DNA of 64,000 bases from Roseibium aggregatum IAM 12614 (lineage in GTDB: Bacteria; Pseudomonadota; Alphaproteobacteria; Rhizobiales; Stappiaceae): the NCBI RefSeq assembly GCF_000168975.1, contig NZ_AAUW01000024.1:1-64000 (forward strand), given 5' to 3'. The notes under the pieces were generated by a model that saw nothing but the letters and a program-made list of their open reading frames with translations, made no database searches and was not told the origin of the DNA. The position numbers were made by a program, and so were the translations under genes. Position 1 is the stretch's first letter; every line of letters begins with the position of its first letter. Below are positions 1-8,985 of this stretch, piece after piece.

Positions 1-353
1 TCCCGGACGAAATCGGGCATGAAGAACAGGTAGAAATGGGTCAGGTGGTCAGCGACATTCTCTGCCGCGTGAATGAGATTGACCGCCAGTTCGCCATTTG
101 CGGGCATGGAAAGGCCCATGGCCGCAGCCAGGGATTTCGCGGCGGCAACCGACTGCGACACAGAGCAGATGCCGCAAATGCGCGGTGCGTAGACCAGCGC
201 ATCCAGCGGCGGCTTGCCCGCCAGAATTCGCTCAAAACCCCTGTAGAGTGGAGAGACCACTTGAGCCTGGTGCACGCGGCCGTCCTGGATGTCCAGTTTG
301 ACTTCCAGATCCCCTTCCACGCGGTTGAACGGACCAACAATCAGCCGGGTCAT
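1..353 (-). CDS. hupV: HupV, large subunit of the H2-sensing regulatory hydrogenase (partial, 3' end outside window)
   Basis: Only the N-terminal ~117 residues are in the window. The reading begins MTRLIVGPFNRVEGDLEV, the conserved large-subunit opening, followed by a PRICGICSVSQS segment whose CxxC supplies the first pair of Ni-Fe ligands. The ATG overlaps the hupU stop codon by one base (TGATG), so the two subunits are translationally coupled. HupV pairs with HupU to form a cytoplasmic regulatory [NiFe] hydrogenase that senses H2 and signals to the kinase HupT. Whether it lacks the C-terminal processed peptide, as HoxC/HupV proteins do, cannot be seen because the gene leaves the window. Confidence 0.93.
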   Translation of the reverse strand, partial: MTRLIVGPFNRVEGDLEVKLDIQDGRVHQAQVVSPLYRGFERILAGKPPLDALVYAPRICGICSVSQSVAAAKSLAAAMGLSMPANGELAVNLIHAAENVADHLTHFYLFFMPDFVR

Positions 354-1378
354 CAGCTCTTCTTCTGCCTGTCGACGGGAGGCCGCCGGAAGTGATCGGC
401 CACCGCGTTTTCCTTCAGCCGTTTCGGCGTCGCCGCCTTGGAGAGCGAAGCCAGCGCCACGAACCAGGCCTTGGGCATGTCGGTTGGCAGGCCAACCGGA
501 ATCCCCGAGATCTTCGGGGTTTCGGTGAAGCCGTGCCCCGGCTCCTCGAAGCCGGGCGCTGTGCAGTTGATGCAGGGATAGTTGCCGTCCAGACAAGAAC
601 CCGCGCCGTTCCAGCTTCGCATGTTGCAATCGGCCCGGGCCTGGGTTCCCTTGCAGCCAAGGTTTTCCATCATGCAGCCGAGATCGCACAGGCGTTCGGC
701 GCTGGCCTTGAACTCGTAGAATTCGTTGCGCGCGCAGCCGTGATGAACCAGATGCATTGTATAGGAGAGCGGCCGTTCCCACTCGTCCATGTCTTTTTGC
801 GAAAACCGGCCGGCGGAAATCTGGTGCAGGGTTTCGGTCAGCCAGCCCGGATGGATCGGGCATCCGGCAACGTTGATGACCGGCAAGCCGGCGCCGGAGC
901 GGAAATCCGCTCCGAGCAGTCCACCCGGCTTCCGTCCGTCATAGGCCAGTCCGCAGGCCTCGACTTCGTTGCTGCCGGCAGCGGTGATACCGCCGTAGGC
1001 GGCGCAGCTTCCTACCGCGATGACATAGCGTGCCTTTTTCGCCAGTGCCTCGACCCATTCCATCACCGGCTTGCCGGTTCCCGCCATGATGTGAAACCGG
1101 CCCGAGCCGTTCGGCCCGCGCATAATGGATCCTTCCAGGCACAGGATATCCAGCGGTTCCTCGCCGTCGCGGATGCGCTCCATCAAACCGATGACACTGG
1201 CACCACTCGAAACGCTGAGCGAGGGGTGCCAGAGGACCTCGATATTCGCGGCTTCCAGAACGGTGACCAGATCGGGCGCCTCTGCGCCAAGCAGCGACAG
1301 CGAACAGCCGCCACAGCCTCCCGACTGTATCCAGAACAGGCGGACCGGGGCGGCCCTGTCAGCTCTCTGTACGGACAT
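353..1378 (-). CDS. hupU: HupU, small subunit of the H2-sensing regulatory hydrogenase
   Basis: This 341-residue protein is the Fe-S subunit of the regulatory hydrogenase (HupU/HoxB family). The N-terminus has FWIQSGGCGGCSLSLLG, whose Cys pair ligates the proximal cluster. It is followed by the conserved GSCAAYGG and GCPIHP segments and a Cys-rich C-terminal half for the remaining clusters. There is no twin-arginine signal, unlike hupS at 16.6 kb, which fits a cytoplasmic sensor rather than a membrane-bound uptake enzyme. It overlaps hupT by 20 bases upstream and hupV by one base downstream, so hupT-U-V form one signalling unit. Confidence 0.95.
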   Translation of the reverse strand: MSVQRADRAAPVRLFWIQSGGCGGCSLSLLGAEAPDLVTVLEAANIEVLWHPSLSVSSGASVIGLMERIRDGEEPLDILCLEGSIMRGPNGSGRFHIMAGTGKPVMEWVEALAKKARYVIAVGSCAAYGGITAAGSNEVEACGLAYDGRKPGGLLGADFRSGAGLPVINVAGCPIHPGWLTETLHQISAGRFSQKDMDEWERPLSYTMHLVHHGCARNEFYEFKASAERLCDLGCMMENLGCKGTQARADCNMRSWNGAGSCLDGNYPCINCTAPGFEEPGHGFTETPKISGIPVGLPTDMPKAWFVALASLSKAATPKRLKENAVADHFRRPPVDRQKKS

Positions 1379-2729
1379 CCGCCGGTATCCTTAAAATGAA
1401 CTCAGCTCCGCCCGCGGGCCGGTTTTCAACCGACAGGCTGCCGCCCTGCTTGGCGGCCATGTTGTAGCTGATGTAAAGCCCGAGGCCGGTGCCCGTGCCG
1501 ATCGGCTTGGTGGTGAAAAAAGGTTCGAAGATCTTGTCCCGGTGGGCGTCGGATATGCCGGTTCCATTGTCGGCGACCTTGATAACGATGTCCTCTCCCT
1601 GCCGCGCGCCGGACAGAAGAATCTGACCGTCCGGGCGTCCGTCGAGCACATCCGCAGCGTTCTGCACCAGATTGACCAGGATCTGATGCAGCTGCCCCTT
1701 GCGGCCGGTCATCTCCAGCGTGTCCGGAAGATCCAGCAGCACTTCAGGCTTCACCCGCTGTGCCTTGATCACCCAGTCCGCGGCCGTGTGGATCAGCCGG
1801 ACAGCGTTGAATTCCTCGGGCTGCTCCTGCTGATTGGAAGAGAAGCGCCGCAGTTCCTGCACGATATCGCGCACCCGCTCCGCCCCTTCCAGGGTGCCGT
1901 CGACCAGCGGGCCGATGTCCCTCAGAACCTGGTCGATCTTGAGATCCTTGCGCAGCTCCTTCATTTCCTCCGGCGACTTGTTCTCGTCACTGGCCGTCAG
2001 ATAACGCGTAATCGCGGAGCCATAGCGTTTCAACGCGTACATATTCCCGAAAACGAAGCTGATCGGATTGTTGAGCTCATGGGCGACACCCGCAACCAGC
2101 CGGCCGAGTGCCGCCATTTTTTCCGAAACGAAAAGCTGCTGCTGGGTTCTGGTCAATTTTGCCTGGGCGGCGTCGAGATCCCGGTAGGCGCGCTTCAATT
2201 CACCGACGGGCCGACCCACCAGCACCATGCCGACCAAGCGGCCGCGATGGTCCCGGCGCGCGGTGCAAATGGTCGATATCAGGGCGTTCTGGCTGTCCGA
2301 TGCCGCCAGAGAGACATCTCGCTGTTCGATGCCTTCGCCTGAACGAAGGGTTTGCAGAAACCCGGTGACAACCGCTTGCGATTTTTCCTGAAACAGCTCC
2401 GCGATGGGCCGACCGATCAAGGTCCGTTCGCGTTTGCCGACAATCGCCTCCAGGGCCGGGTTCACCTGCTGGATGCGGCCGTCCGTATCGCAGGCGACAA
2501 GGACGTCCGTCATGGCGCCAAGGACAGAGCCAATGAAGTCCTGTGCTTCCTCCAGCCGGGCGTTCTGTTCCTCCAGCGCCGTCTGGGAATCGACAAGGTC
2601 GGTATAAACCTCATCCATCTTCTGGATCACCTCGATCCAGACGTTATCGCCAGTTCCTTCGATCGCGCCGCTCAACTGCGGCACGATGAGGTCACGAGCA
2701 TCATGGCTTCCTGGCAGACGGGGTGTCAT
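1359..2729 (-). CDS. hupT: HupT, H2-signalling PAS sensor histidine kinase
   Basis: This 456-residue kinase has no membrane segment. A coiled-coil stretch (roughly residues 40-65) leads into a PAS domain (about 65-185, containing VACDTDGRIQQVNPALEAIVG). The dimerisation/phosphoacceptor segment reads GRLVAGVAHELNNPISFVFGN, with the H-box His. The HATPase_c domain has an N-box (LVNLVQNAADVL), the DNGTGI motif and GTGTGLGLYIS. In Rhodobacter and Bradyrhizobium HupT autophosphorylates and acts on HupR in response to HupUV. It sits 12 bases after hupR and overlaps hupU. Confidence 0.94.
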   Translation of the reverse strand: MTPRLPGSHDARDLIVPQLSGAIEGTGDNVWIEVIQKMDEVYTDLVDSQTALEEQNARLEEAQDFIGSVLGAMTDVLVACDTDGRIQQVNPALEAIVGKRERTLIGRPIAELFQEKSQAVVTGFLQTLRSGEGIEQRDVSLAASDSQNALISTICTARRDHRGRLVGMVLVGRPVGELKRAYRDLDAAQAKLTRTQQQLFVSEKMAALGRLVAGVAHELNNPISFVFGNMYALKRYGSAITRYLTASDENKSPEEMKELRKDLKIDQVLRDIGPLVDGTLEGAERVRDIVQELRRFSSNQQEQPEEFNAVRLIHTAADWVIKAQRVKPEVLLDLPDTLEMTGRKGQLHQILVNLVQNAADVLDGRPDGQILLSGARQGEDIVIKVADNGTGISDAHRDKIFEPFFTTKPIGTGTGLGLYISYNMAAKQGGSLSVENRPAGGAEFILRIPADVRTES

Positions 2730-2741
2730 GAGCGCTCCCGG

Positions 2742-4244
2742 TTAACCCGCAGCCCGGCGCATGGACGGCAGCGGTTTGACTTTTTCCAGTTCGTAGCGCT
2801 CCAGCTTGCTGCGAAGCCCCACCCGCGACAAGCCCAGTTCACGGGCCGCCTTCGATTTGTTCCAGCGGTTGCGGATCAGGGTCTCGCGGATGATCCTGCA
2901 TTCGAGCTGGCCGATCTGATCCTTGAGAGTGCCTTCCAGCCCGTCAAACAAATCAGCGCCGTCCTCGTCTTCGGTGCGGTCGGCCCGCAGGATGTGGCGA
3001 GAGAGAAGATCGGCTCCCAAGAGGCTGCCTTCCTTGCCCATCACGAGCATCTGCTGGATCTCATTTTGCAGTTCCCGGACATTCCCGGGCCAGTGGTAGC
3101 TCTGCATGCAGTCCAATGTCTCTTGTGAAAAGCCTTCCACTTCCTTGCCAAGATGGGCCATTGCCCGGGACAGAAGTGCCTTGGCCAGAACCGGTATGTC
3201 TCCGCGTCGGTCCTTGAGGTCCGGCAAACGGATCACCATTCCGGCAAGACGGTAGTAGAGGTCGGCCCGGAACCGGCCGGCCTTGACCTCATCCTCCAGG
3301 TCCCGGTTGGTGGCGGCGATCACCCGGACATCGACCTTGCGTGTCTTGGCACTGCCGACCGGACGGATTTCCCCTTCCTGGAGAACGCGGAGCAGCTTCA
3401 CCTGAAACGCCGGTGATACTTCGCCGATCTCATCCAGAAAGACGCTGCCGCCGCTTGCCCGTTCGAACAATCCGACGTGGTCCTCGACCGCGCCGGTGAA
3501 AGCGCCGCGTTTATGTCCGAAGAGTTCGCTTTCGAGCAACTGGTCGGGCAACGCTCCGCAGTTCTCCACTACGAAAGGCTTGTTCCACCGCAGGGAGCCG
3601 TAGTGCAGCGCGCGGGCTGCCAGTTCCTTGCCTGTGCCCGATGCGCCGGACAGAAGCACCGGCACATCGTAAGGCGCGACCTGACGCAAGGTCGCGCAGA
3701 CCTCGTTCATCAAACTGTCCTTGCCCCGGATGATGCCGTCGTCGAAGTCGTAGTCCTTGCGCAGCGCCTCGCGGCGCTCGGCCACCACCTTGCCCGCGCC
3801 CGAGGGCGACATTTTCAGCTCGATGGCGAGCAATTCGTTCTGTCGCTGAAGCTCGTAAAGACGACATGCGTTCTTCAGCGTCAGGATGAGGTTCTCCGGG
3901 TGCCAGGGCTTGGTGATATATTGAAAGATGCCGGCTTCGTTGATCCCGTCGATGATGTCATGGGCATCCGTGTAGCCCGAGACGATCATGCGAATGATGT
4001 CCGGCCAGCGCGTGCGCATGGCTTTCAGGAATTCCACGCCGGTTTGGTCGGGCATGCGCTGATCGCACAGGACGAGCTGAACCCATTCCTGTTCAAGGAT
4101 GGCGTTGGCTTCCTTAATGGTCGCGGCAGTCTTGACGTCGAAGTCGTCGCACAGGATCCGCTGCAGCGATTCCAGAGAACGAATTTCGTCGTCGATCACC
4201 AGGATTGTGGGCAGGTCGGTCATGATTGAGCCCCCATTGTCCAA
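2742..4244 (-). CDS. hupR: HupR/HoxA, NtrC-family sigma54-dependent response regulator
   Basis: This 500-residue activator has three domains. The receiver domain is residues ~10-130, with the phosphoacceptor Asp in LVLCDQRMPDQTG. The AAA+ sigma54-interaction domain covers ~180-405, with Walker A GASGTGKE and the sigma54-contacting GAFTGA loop. A Fis-type helix-turn-helix ends the protein (KSKAARELGLSRVGLRSKL). Two starts are possible: ATG at 4244 (AGGGG 7 bases upstream) or ATG at 4223 (giving MTDLPTILVIDDE, GGGGGC upstream). Both -24/-12 promoters found in this cluster are plausible targets. It follows hypE with almost no gap. Confidence 0.95.
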   Translation of the reverse strand: MDNGGSIMTDLPTILVIDDEIRSLESLQRILCDDFDVKTAATIKEANAILEQEWVQLVLCDQRMPDQTGVEFLKAMRTRWPDIIRMIVSGYTDAHDIIDGINEAGIFQYITKPWHPENLILTLKNACRLYELQRQNELLAIELKMSPSGAGKVVAERREALRKDYDFDDGIIRGKDSLMNEVCATLRQVAPYDVPVLLSGASGTGKELAARALHYGSLRWNKPFVVENCGALPDQLLESELFGHKRGAFTGAVEDHVGLFERASGGSVFLDEIGEVSPAFQVKLLRVLQEGEIRPVGSAKTRKVDVRVIAATNRDLEDEVKAGRFRADLYYRLAGMVIRLPDLKDRRGDIPVLAKALLSRAMAHLGKEVEGFSQETLDCMQSYHWPGNVRELQNEIQQMLVMGKEGSLLGADLLSRHILRADRTEDEDGADLFDGLEGTLKDQIGQLECRIIRETLIRNRWNKSKAARELGLSRVGLRSKLERYELEKVKPLPSMRRAAG

Positions 4245-4247
4245 CCC

Positions 4248-5285
4248 CTAACATATCCGGGGCAATTGCTCGCCCGCCAGCCAATCGACCACCCGCTGCC
4301 CGCCGAAGCCTGTGCGCATCCGGACCAGAGCATTGTCGTCTTCCACCACTTCGCCGATCAAGGCCGCATCGGCGCCATGGGGGTGACGCCGCATCACGGC
4401 GAGCAGGCGCTCTGCATCCGCCGCTTCGCACAGGCAGATCAGCTTGCCTTCGTTGGCGACATAAAGTGGATCCAGACCAAGCAACTCGCAGGCGGCGGCA
4501 ACATCCGGCTTCACCGGTATGGCGGCTTCGTCGAGCAGCATGCCTGTGCCGGCAGCACGGGCAATCTCGTTCAAGGTGGCTGCCAGCCCACCCCTGGTCG
4601 GGTCGCGCAGCACCGAAATGCCCGGCACTTCGTGGATCATGTCGGCCACCAGCGTGTGAAGCGCGGCGCTGTCGGAGCGGATGACCGTTTCGAACTCCAG
4701 ATTTTCCCGGCTGGAGAGGATGGCAACCCCATGATCGCCAATGGAGCCGGACAGCAGTATCGCCTGACCCGGGCGGGCCTTTTCAGCGGCGATGTGGACC
4801 CCATCAGGAACAACACCAAGCCCGGTCGTGGTGATAAAGACACCGTCGCCCTTGCCCTTTTCCACCACCTTGGTGTCGCCGGTAACAATGGGCACGCCCG
4901 CCTCATCCGCCGCCCGTGCCATCGACATGACTATGCGCTCCAGGTCGGCGAGCGGAAAGCCTTCTTCAAGAATGAACCCGGCGGTCAGATAGAGCGGCCG
5001 CGCCCCGGCCATGGCGACATCGTTCATCGTACCATGAACCGCCAGCGAGCCGATGTCGCCGCCCGGAAAGAACAACGGCGAGATCACGTGGCCATCGGTC
5101 GAAAGCACCAGCCGTCCGGCCGGCACACCGAATAGCGCGGCGTCATGCCCCTGATCCAGGATCGGGTTGGAAAGATGCCGATGAAACAGATCGCGGATCA
5201 GCTCGGCCATGGCCCGGCCACCACCGCCGTGTGTCATGTCGACGGACCCGGTTCGGAACGAGACAGTCTCATCCATTTTGTTCAT
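4248..5285 (-). CDS. hypE: HypE, carbamoyl dehydratase for the hydrogenase CN ligands
   Basis: HypE is a PurM/AIR-synthase-fold enzyme that dehydrates a thiocarboxamide on its C-terminal Cys to thiocyanate, the source of the active-site cyanides. The chosen product is 345 residues and ends in PRIC, the universal acceptor-Cys tail. An early THGGGG motif and the GDTKVVEKGKGDGVF segment are the family's nucleotide-binding features. The start MNKMDETVS was chosen because its ATG overlaps the hypD stop (ATGA) and follows GGAGGAGG. A longer reading from 5348 would run into hypD. Confidence 0.96.
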   Translation of the reverse strand: MNKMDETVSFRTGSVDMTHGGGGRAMAELIRDLFHRHLSNPILDQGHDAALFGVPAGRLVLSTDGHVISPLFFPGGDIGSLAVHGTMNDVAMAGARPLYLTAGFILEEGFPLADLERIVMSMARAADEAGVPIVTGDTKVVEKGKGDGVFITTTGLGVVPDGVHIAAEKARPGQAILLSGSIGDHGVAILSSRENLEFETVIRSDSAALHTLVADMIHEVPGISVLRDPTRGGLAATLNEIARAAGTGMLLDEAAIPVKPDVAAACELLGLDPLYVANEGKLICLCEAADAERLLAVMRRHPHGADAALIGEVVEDDNALVRMRTGFGGQRVVDWLAGEQLPRIC

Positions 5286-6430
5286 GCGACCGCCTCCTCC
5301 GCTTTCGCCGGTGTGCGGAACCGGCCGTAGCTCCAATAGGCGGCGCAAGCTCCTTCAGAAGACACCATACACGATCCCATCGGCGATTCTGGCGTGCAGA
5401 CCGTGCCGAACAATTTGCAGTCGGTCGGCTTCTTCGCCCCGCGCAGGATCGCAGGGCATTCACAGGACTTTACCTCGCGCGACACTTTTGCGCTGACCTC
5501 AAACTTCTTTTCGGCATCGAAGGCCGCATAACGCTCGCGGATCTTCAAACCGCTGTCCGGAACGGAGCCCAGCCCGCGCCACTCGAATTCCCGCCGCAGT
5601 TCAAGAACGCTGGCGACAAGATCCTGTGCCTTCCTGTTGCCCTCGCGGGTTACAACGCGGGTGTACTGGTTTTCAACTTCATACCGGCCTTCATTGATCT
5701 GGCGGATCAGCATCAGCACCGACTGCATGACATCCAGTGGTTCGAACCCGGCGATCACCACCGGTTTGCGGTATAGTTCCGCTCCGGCCTCATACGGCTT
5801 GGAGCCGATGACCGCGCTGACATGAGAAGGCCCAAGAAAGCCGTCGATGCGGACCTTTTCGAGGTCTCTCGGATCCGGCGACCCCAGAACATGGCCGATG
5901 GCAGCCGGGGTCAGCACGTGATTGCAGAACACCGAGAAGTTGCTCAGGCCTTCCGCTTCGGCCTGGCGGATCGCCACCGCTGTCGGCGGCGTCGTGGTCT
6001 CGAAGCCGATGGCGAAAAACACCACCTCCCGGTCCGGGTTGTCACGGGCGATCTTCAGGGCGTCGGCGGTCGAATAGATCATGCGCACATCAGCGCCATC
6101 CGCCTTGGCCCGGATCAGGGATCGCTGTTTGGTGCCGGGCACCCGCATCATGTCGCCATAAGTGCACAAGATGACGTTGTGGCGCTCGGCCAGTTCCACT
6201 GCGTCATCGAGCCGGCGCACCGGCAGGACGCAGACCGGACACCCCGGTCCATGCACGAAGGTGACATTGTCCGGCATCAGATCCTGAACGCCGTAACGGA
6301 ATATCGCGTGCGTGTGGCCACCGCAAAATTCCATCAGGTAGTAATGCCGCGCGGGATCGGCCTCCTTGCGAATGGCCTTGGCGAGTGTGGCCGCCAGATC
6401 GCGGTCCCGGAATTCATCGACGTATTTCAT
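5282..6430 (-). CDS. hypD: HypD, Fe-S scaffold for Fe(CN)2CO assembly
   Basis: This 382-residue maturation protein carries the conserved GGHTHAIFRYG, HGPGCPVCVLP and CNHVLTPAAIG motifs. The C-terminal Cys-rich segment (C-x-C, then C, C, C and C in the last ~60 residues) binds the 4Fe-4S cluster. HypD works with HypC to assemble the iron cyanide/carbonyl moiety before delivery to the HupL precursor. ATGA overlaps join it to both hypC and hypE. Confidence 0.96.
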   Translation of the reverse strand: MKYVDEFRDRDLAATLAKAIRKEADPARHYYLMEFCGGHTHAIFRYGVQDLMPDNVTFVHGPGCPVCVLPVRRLDDAVELAERHNVILCTYGDMMRVPGTKQRSLIRAKADGADVRMIYSTADALKIARDNPDREVVFFAIGFETTTPPTAVAIRQAEAEGLSNFSVFCNHVLTPAAIGHVLGSPDPRDLEKVRIDGFLGPSHVSAVIGSKPYEAGAELYRKPVVIAGFEPLDVMQSVLMLIRQINEGRYEVENQYTRVVTREGNRKAQDLVASVLELRREFEWRGLGSVPDSGLKIRERYAAFDAEKKFEVSAKVSREVKSCECPAILRGAKKPTDCKLFGTVCTPESPMGSCMVSSEGACAAYWSYGRFRTPAKAEEAVA

Positions 6431-6681
6431 GCCGCGCTCTCCCCAATCTCGGCCAGTTCCTCCTCAAGAACACCAGCCTCCGCCATCAGTTGAAGCGTGC
6501 GGGCAGCTTCCTCCGGGCTTACCTTATGAAGCGCGTAACCGACGTGGATAAGGACATAATCCCCAATTGCGACGTCCTCCAGGAGCACCGTGGAAATGCG
6601 TTTCTTCACCCCCTCCAGCGCGACGACGGCAATATCGCCGTCTTCCAGCTCAACGACCCTTGCCGGGATTGCCAGACACAT
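6427..6681 (-). CDS. hypC: HypC, hydrogenase maturation chaperone
   Basis: This 84-residue protein begins MCLAIPARV. The Cys2 exposed after Met removal is the conserved residue that binds the iron unit and the large-subunit precursor, so the start was placed here. The open frame reaches back to 6762, but the extra 27 residues are basic, overlap hypB and look non-native. An OB-like beta-barrel pattern (GDYVLIHVGYALHKV) is typical. The stop overlaps the hypD start (ATGA). The paralogue hupF lies at 11.1-11.4 kb. Confidence 0.95.
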   Translation of the reverse strand: MCLAIPARVVELEDGDIAVVALEGVKKRISTVLLEDVAIGDYVLIHVGYALHKVSPEEAARTLQLMAEAGVLEEELAEIGESAA

Positions 6682-6692
6682 TTTCCCCTCCC

Positions 6693-7583
6693 TTACTGCG
6701 CCGCCTCGCCGGCCGGGTGCCCGGCCAGTTGCATTGCTCTTGCCGCCTCGATCCAGGCGCACCAGGCGCCCATCCCCTCGCCGCTGCGAGCCGACACCCG
6801 CAGCACCTTAACCTGAGGATTGACCTTGCGCGCGTTGGCAATTGCCACGTCCATGTCGAAATCGAGATGCGGCAGCAGATCGGTCTTGTTCAGGAGAACC
6901 AGATCGCTTGCCGCGAACATATCCGGGTATTTCAGAGGCTTGTCTTCGCCCTCGGTCACCGACAGGATCGCCACCTTATGGGCTTCGCCGAGGTCGAAAG
7001 CCGCCGGGCAAACGAGATTGCCGACATTTTCGATGAACACGATGCCTCCGTCCGAAAGTGGCAATTGCTCCAGAGCGTGACCGACCATGTGGCCGTCCAG
7101 ATGGCAGCCCTTGCCGGTGTTGACCTGGACCGCCGGTGCCCCGGTGGCGCGGATCCGGTCCGCGTCGGCTGAGGTCTGTTGATCGCCCTCGATCACGCAG
7201 GGCCTGAACCGGTCAGCCAGCATCTCGATGGTCTTCACCAGAAGCGTTGTCTTGCCCGAACCGGGGCTGGAAACCAGATTGAGCGCCAGAATGCCCCGTT
7301 CGGCAAAGAGCTGCCGGTTTCCGGCCGCATAGGTATTGTTCTTCGACAGGATATCCTGTTCGAGCTGGATCAGGCGGGTCTGGCTCATGCCGGGAACCGA
7401 AGCGCCGGCCGGGCCTTCGCCATAGTGGTGCGCGCCGCTGTCATGATCATGGTGATGATGCCCATGCCCGTGTTCATGGTGGTGCCCATGGTGGTGTTCA
7501 TGGCCATGGCCGGTATCGTGGTGATGGTGATCACCACCGTGAATGCGAACCTCACCTTCGCCGCAGCCGCAGACAGTACACAT
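6693..7583 (-). CDS. hypB: HypB, Ni-inserting GTPase with a long His-rich tract
   Basis: This 296-residue SIMIBI GTPase supplies nickel to the hydrogenase large subunit together with HypA. It opens with MCTVCGCG, a high-affinity Ni-binding CxxCGC motif. Residues 15-53 contain 22 histidines, a nickel-storage tract like that of rhizobial HypB. The P-loop reads SSPGSGKTT near residue 105, with NKTDLL as the guanine-specificity motif. The start codon overlaps the hypA stop, and the stop lies 11 bases before hypC. Confidence 0.97.
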   Translation of the reverse strand: MCTVCGCGEGEVRIHGGDHHHHDTGHGHEHHHGHHHEHGHGHHHHDHDSGAHHYGEGPAGASVPGMSQTRLIQLEQDILSKNNTYAAGNRQLFAERGILALNLVSSPGSGKTTLLVKTIEMLADRFRPCVIEGDQQTSADADRIRATGAPAVQVNTGKGCHLDGHMVGHALEQLPLSDGGIVFIENVGNLVCPAAFDLGEAHKVAILSVTEGEDKPLKYPDMFAASDLVLLNKTDLLPHLDFDMDVAIANARKVNPQVKVLRVSARSGEGMGAWCAWIEAARAMQLAGHPAGEAAQ

Positions 7584-7924
7584 CAGTTCACCTCCAGTTC
7601 CTTGACCCGAAGTTCGTCACCACCCGTAACTTGCAACTGGTGTGAGCCACATTCCGGGCAAGCGTCAAAACGCTGTTCGATGGTTACGGTTTGTCCGCAG
7701 GGCATGCACCAGGCCTTGCCTTCCGGCTCGATGATATCCAGACGGGCCCCTTCGGCGAGCGTGCCGCGCATGACCACGTCAAATCCGAATTTGAGCGCCT
7801 CGACCTCCACCCCGGAAAGCGGGCCTATTTCAAGGCAGATCCGGTCGACCCTCGAGAAGTTCTGCGCCTGTGCCTGCTCCTGAAGCAGGCCGAGAATGCT
7901 TTCGCAAATCGACATTTCATGCAT
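7583..7924 (-). CDS. hypA: HypA, nickel metallochaperone
   Basis: This 113-residue protein begins MHEMS, whose His2 is a Ni ligand in HypA. It carries a zinc ribbon with CMPC and CPEC pairs (about residues 73-93). It hands nickel to the large-subunit precursor with HypB. Both ends overlap neighbouring genes (hupK and hypB). Confidence 0.97.
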   Translation of the reverse strand: MHEMSICESILGLLQEQAQAQNFSRVDRICLEIGPLSGVEVEALKFGFDVVMRGTLAEGARLDIIEPEGKAWCMPCGQTVTIEQRFDACPECGSHQLQVTGGDELRVKELEVN

Positions 7925-8985
7925 CAGGCGGCCCTCACTTCATAAGCGACACAGGGGTCGACCGCGTTGACCACCAGATGAGCGCAAAGCTGCTGCTCCT
8001 CCCGGTCCATGGCCGCAATTTCCTCCAGACACCGGCTGGCGATACCCTGGCGGGCGAAGTTACACGCTGTGGGCGGCACGATCCGGTACTCACGCACACG
8101 GCCCTCCTCGACCCTTGCCCAATGAAGCAAGGGGCCGCGCGCCGCCTCGACCTCTCCCCGGCCGCTCGCAAGGGGCGCCGGAGCCGAAGTTTCACCGATA
8201 AGAACGCCACGGATTTCACCCGGCAAGCGGGCAAGCTCCACCAGACGCGCGACAAAACGAGCGCCAATTGCCGGAGCGCCCAAACTGGCAAGCAGTGGGT
8301 CGCTGGCTCGGCGGACATAGGACGTCGCGTCAACAGCGGTGTCGCCAGCTCCGAAGGCCGGGAAAGCGGCAATGCCGAAACGGCCGGTGTCGAACAGCCA
8401 GCCGACAAACCATGCCGCCGTCGTGTCCGCCGCAGCAGCCCACTGCCGTAGCTGATCGTGCCCGCGCCGCGAAAGCCAAACATCTGCCGCTTCTCCAAAA
8501 ACGGCGGTTTCAAGAAATGCCGTCGCGTCATCAAGAAGACCTGCGAGGTGGGGAAGATTTGCAGCGACCTCGGCATTGAGGCCGAAGGCACCCTCGGCAC
8601 CGGTAAAGCCTGCTTGAAAGCGCGGTGGAAAGGCAATTGCCTGCCGCGCCGCCATTACTCCTCCCCTCTGGCCCATCAGTTTCGGCCAGTCAATGATCGC
8701 ACGCAAGACATGTTCCCGCAGGCACTCCATCATCGTCAATGTTTGTCGTGCCGATAGGGTCTGCTTCGGTGGCTTAATGCCGAGTGCGCCTTCCAGAGCC
8801 AGCACCGAGGCGTGGGTTTGTGCCGTTGCGCAAACACCGTGGACTAGGGGGATGATTTTCAAAACCTCTTCCGGTGTTTTCCCGATCATCAGACGTGTCA
8901 CATCCGACGGCGGCAGATAGGTCATGCCCACCGGAGCGCCGGGCGTTGCCGGCAGATCGATCATGACCCTGCCTTCCGCCGTCAT
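7924..8985 (-). CDS. hupK: HupK, large-subunit-like hydrogenase assembly scaffold
   Basis: This 353-residue protein is a degenerate relative of the hydrogenase large subunit. In place of the first CxxC it has HGVCATAQTH, and near the C-terminus NAVDPCVAYE keeps only one Cys of the usual DPCxxC. It therefore cannot hold a full Ni-Fe site. HupK is thought to be a scaffold for cofactor assembly or loading in rhizobia. The start overlaps the hupJ stop by four bases. Confidence 0.9.
   Translation of the reverse strand: MTAEGRVMIDLPATPGAPVGMTYLPPSDVTRLMIGKTPEEVLKIIPLVHGVCATAQTHASVLALEGALGIKPPKQTLSARQTLTMMECLREHVLRAIIDWPKLMGQRGGVMAARQAIAFPPRFQAGFTGAEGAFGLNAEVAANLPHLAGLLDDATAFLETAVFGEAADVWLSRRGHDQLRQWAAAADTTAAWFVGWLFDTGRFGIAAFPAFGAGDTAVDATSYVRRASDPLLASLGAPAIGARFVARLVELARLPGEIRGVLIGETSAPAPLASGRGEVEAARGPLLHWARVEEGRVREYRIVPPTACNFARQGIASRCLEEIAAMDREEQQLCAHLVVNAVDPCVAYEVRAA

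Noticed and set aside
392..1399. 335-residue plus-strand frame
   Set aside because: Antisense to hupU, with no domain and no ribosome-binding context.
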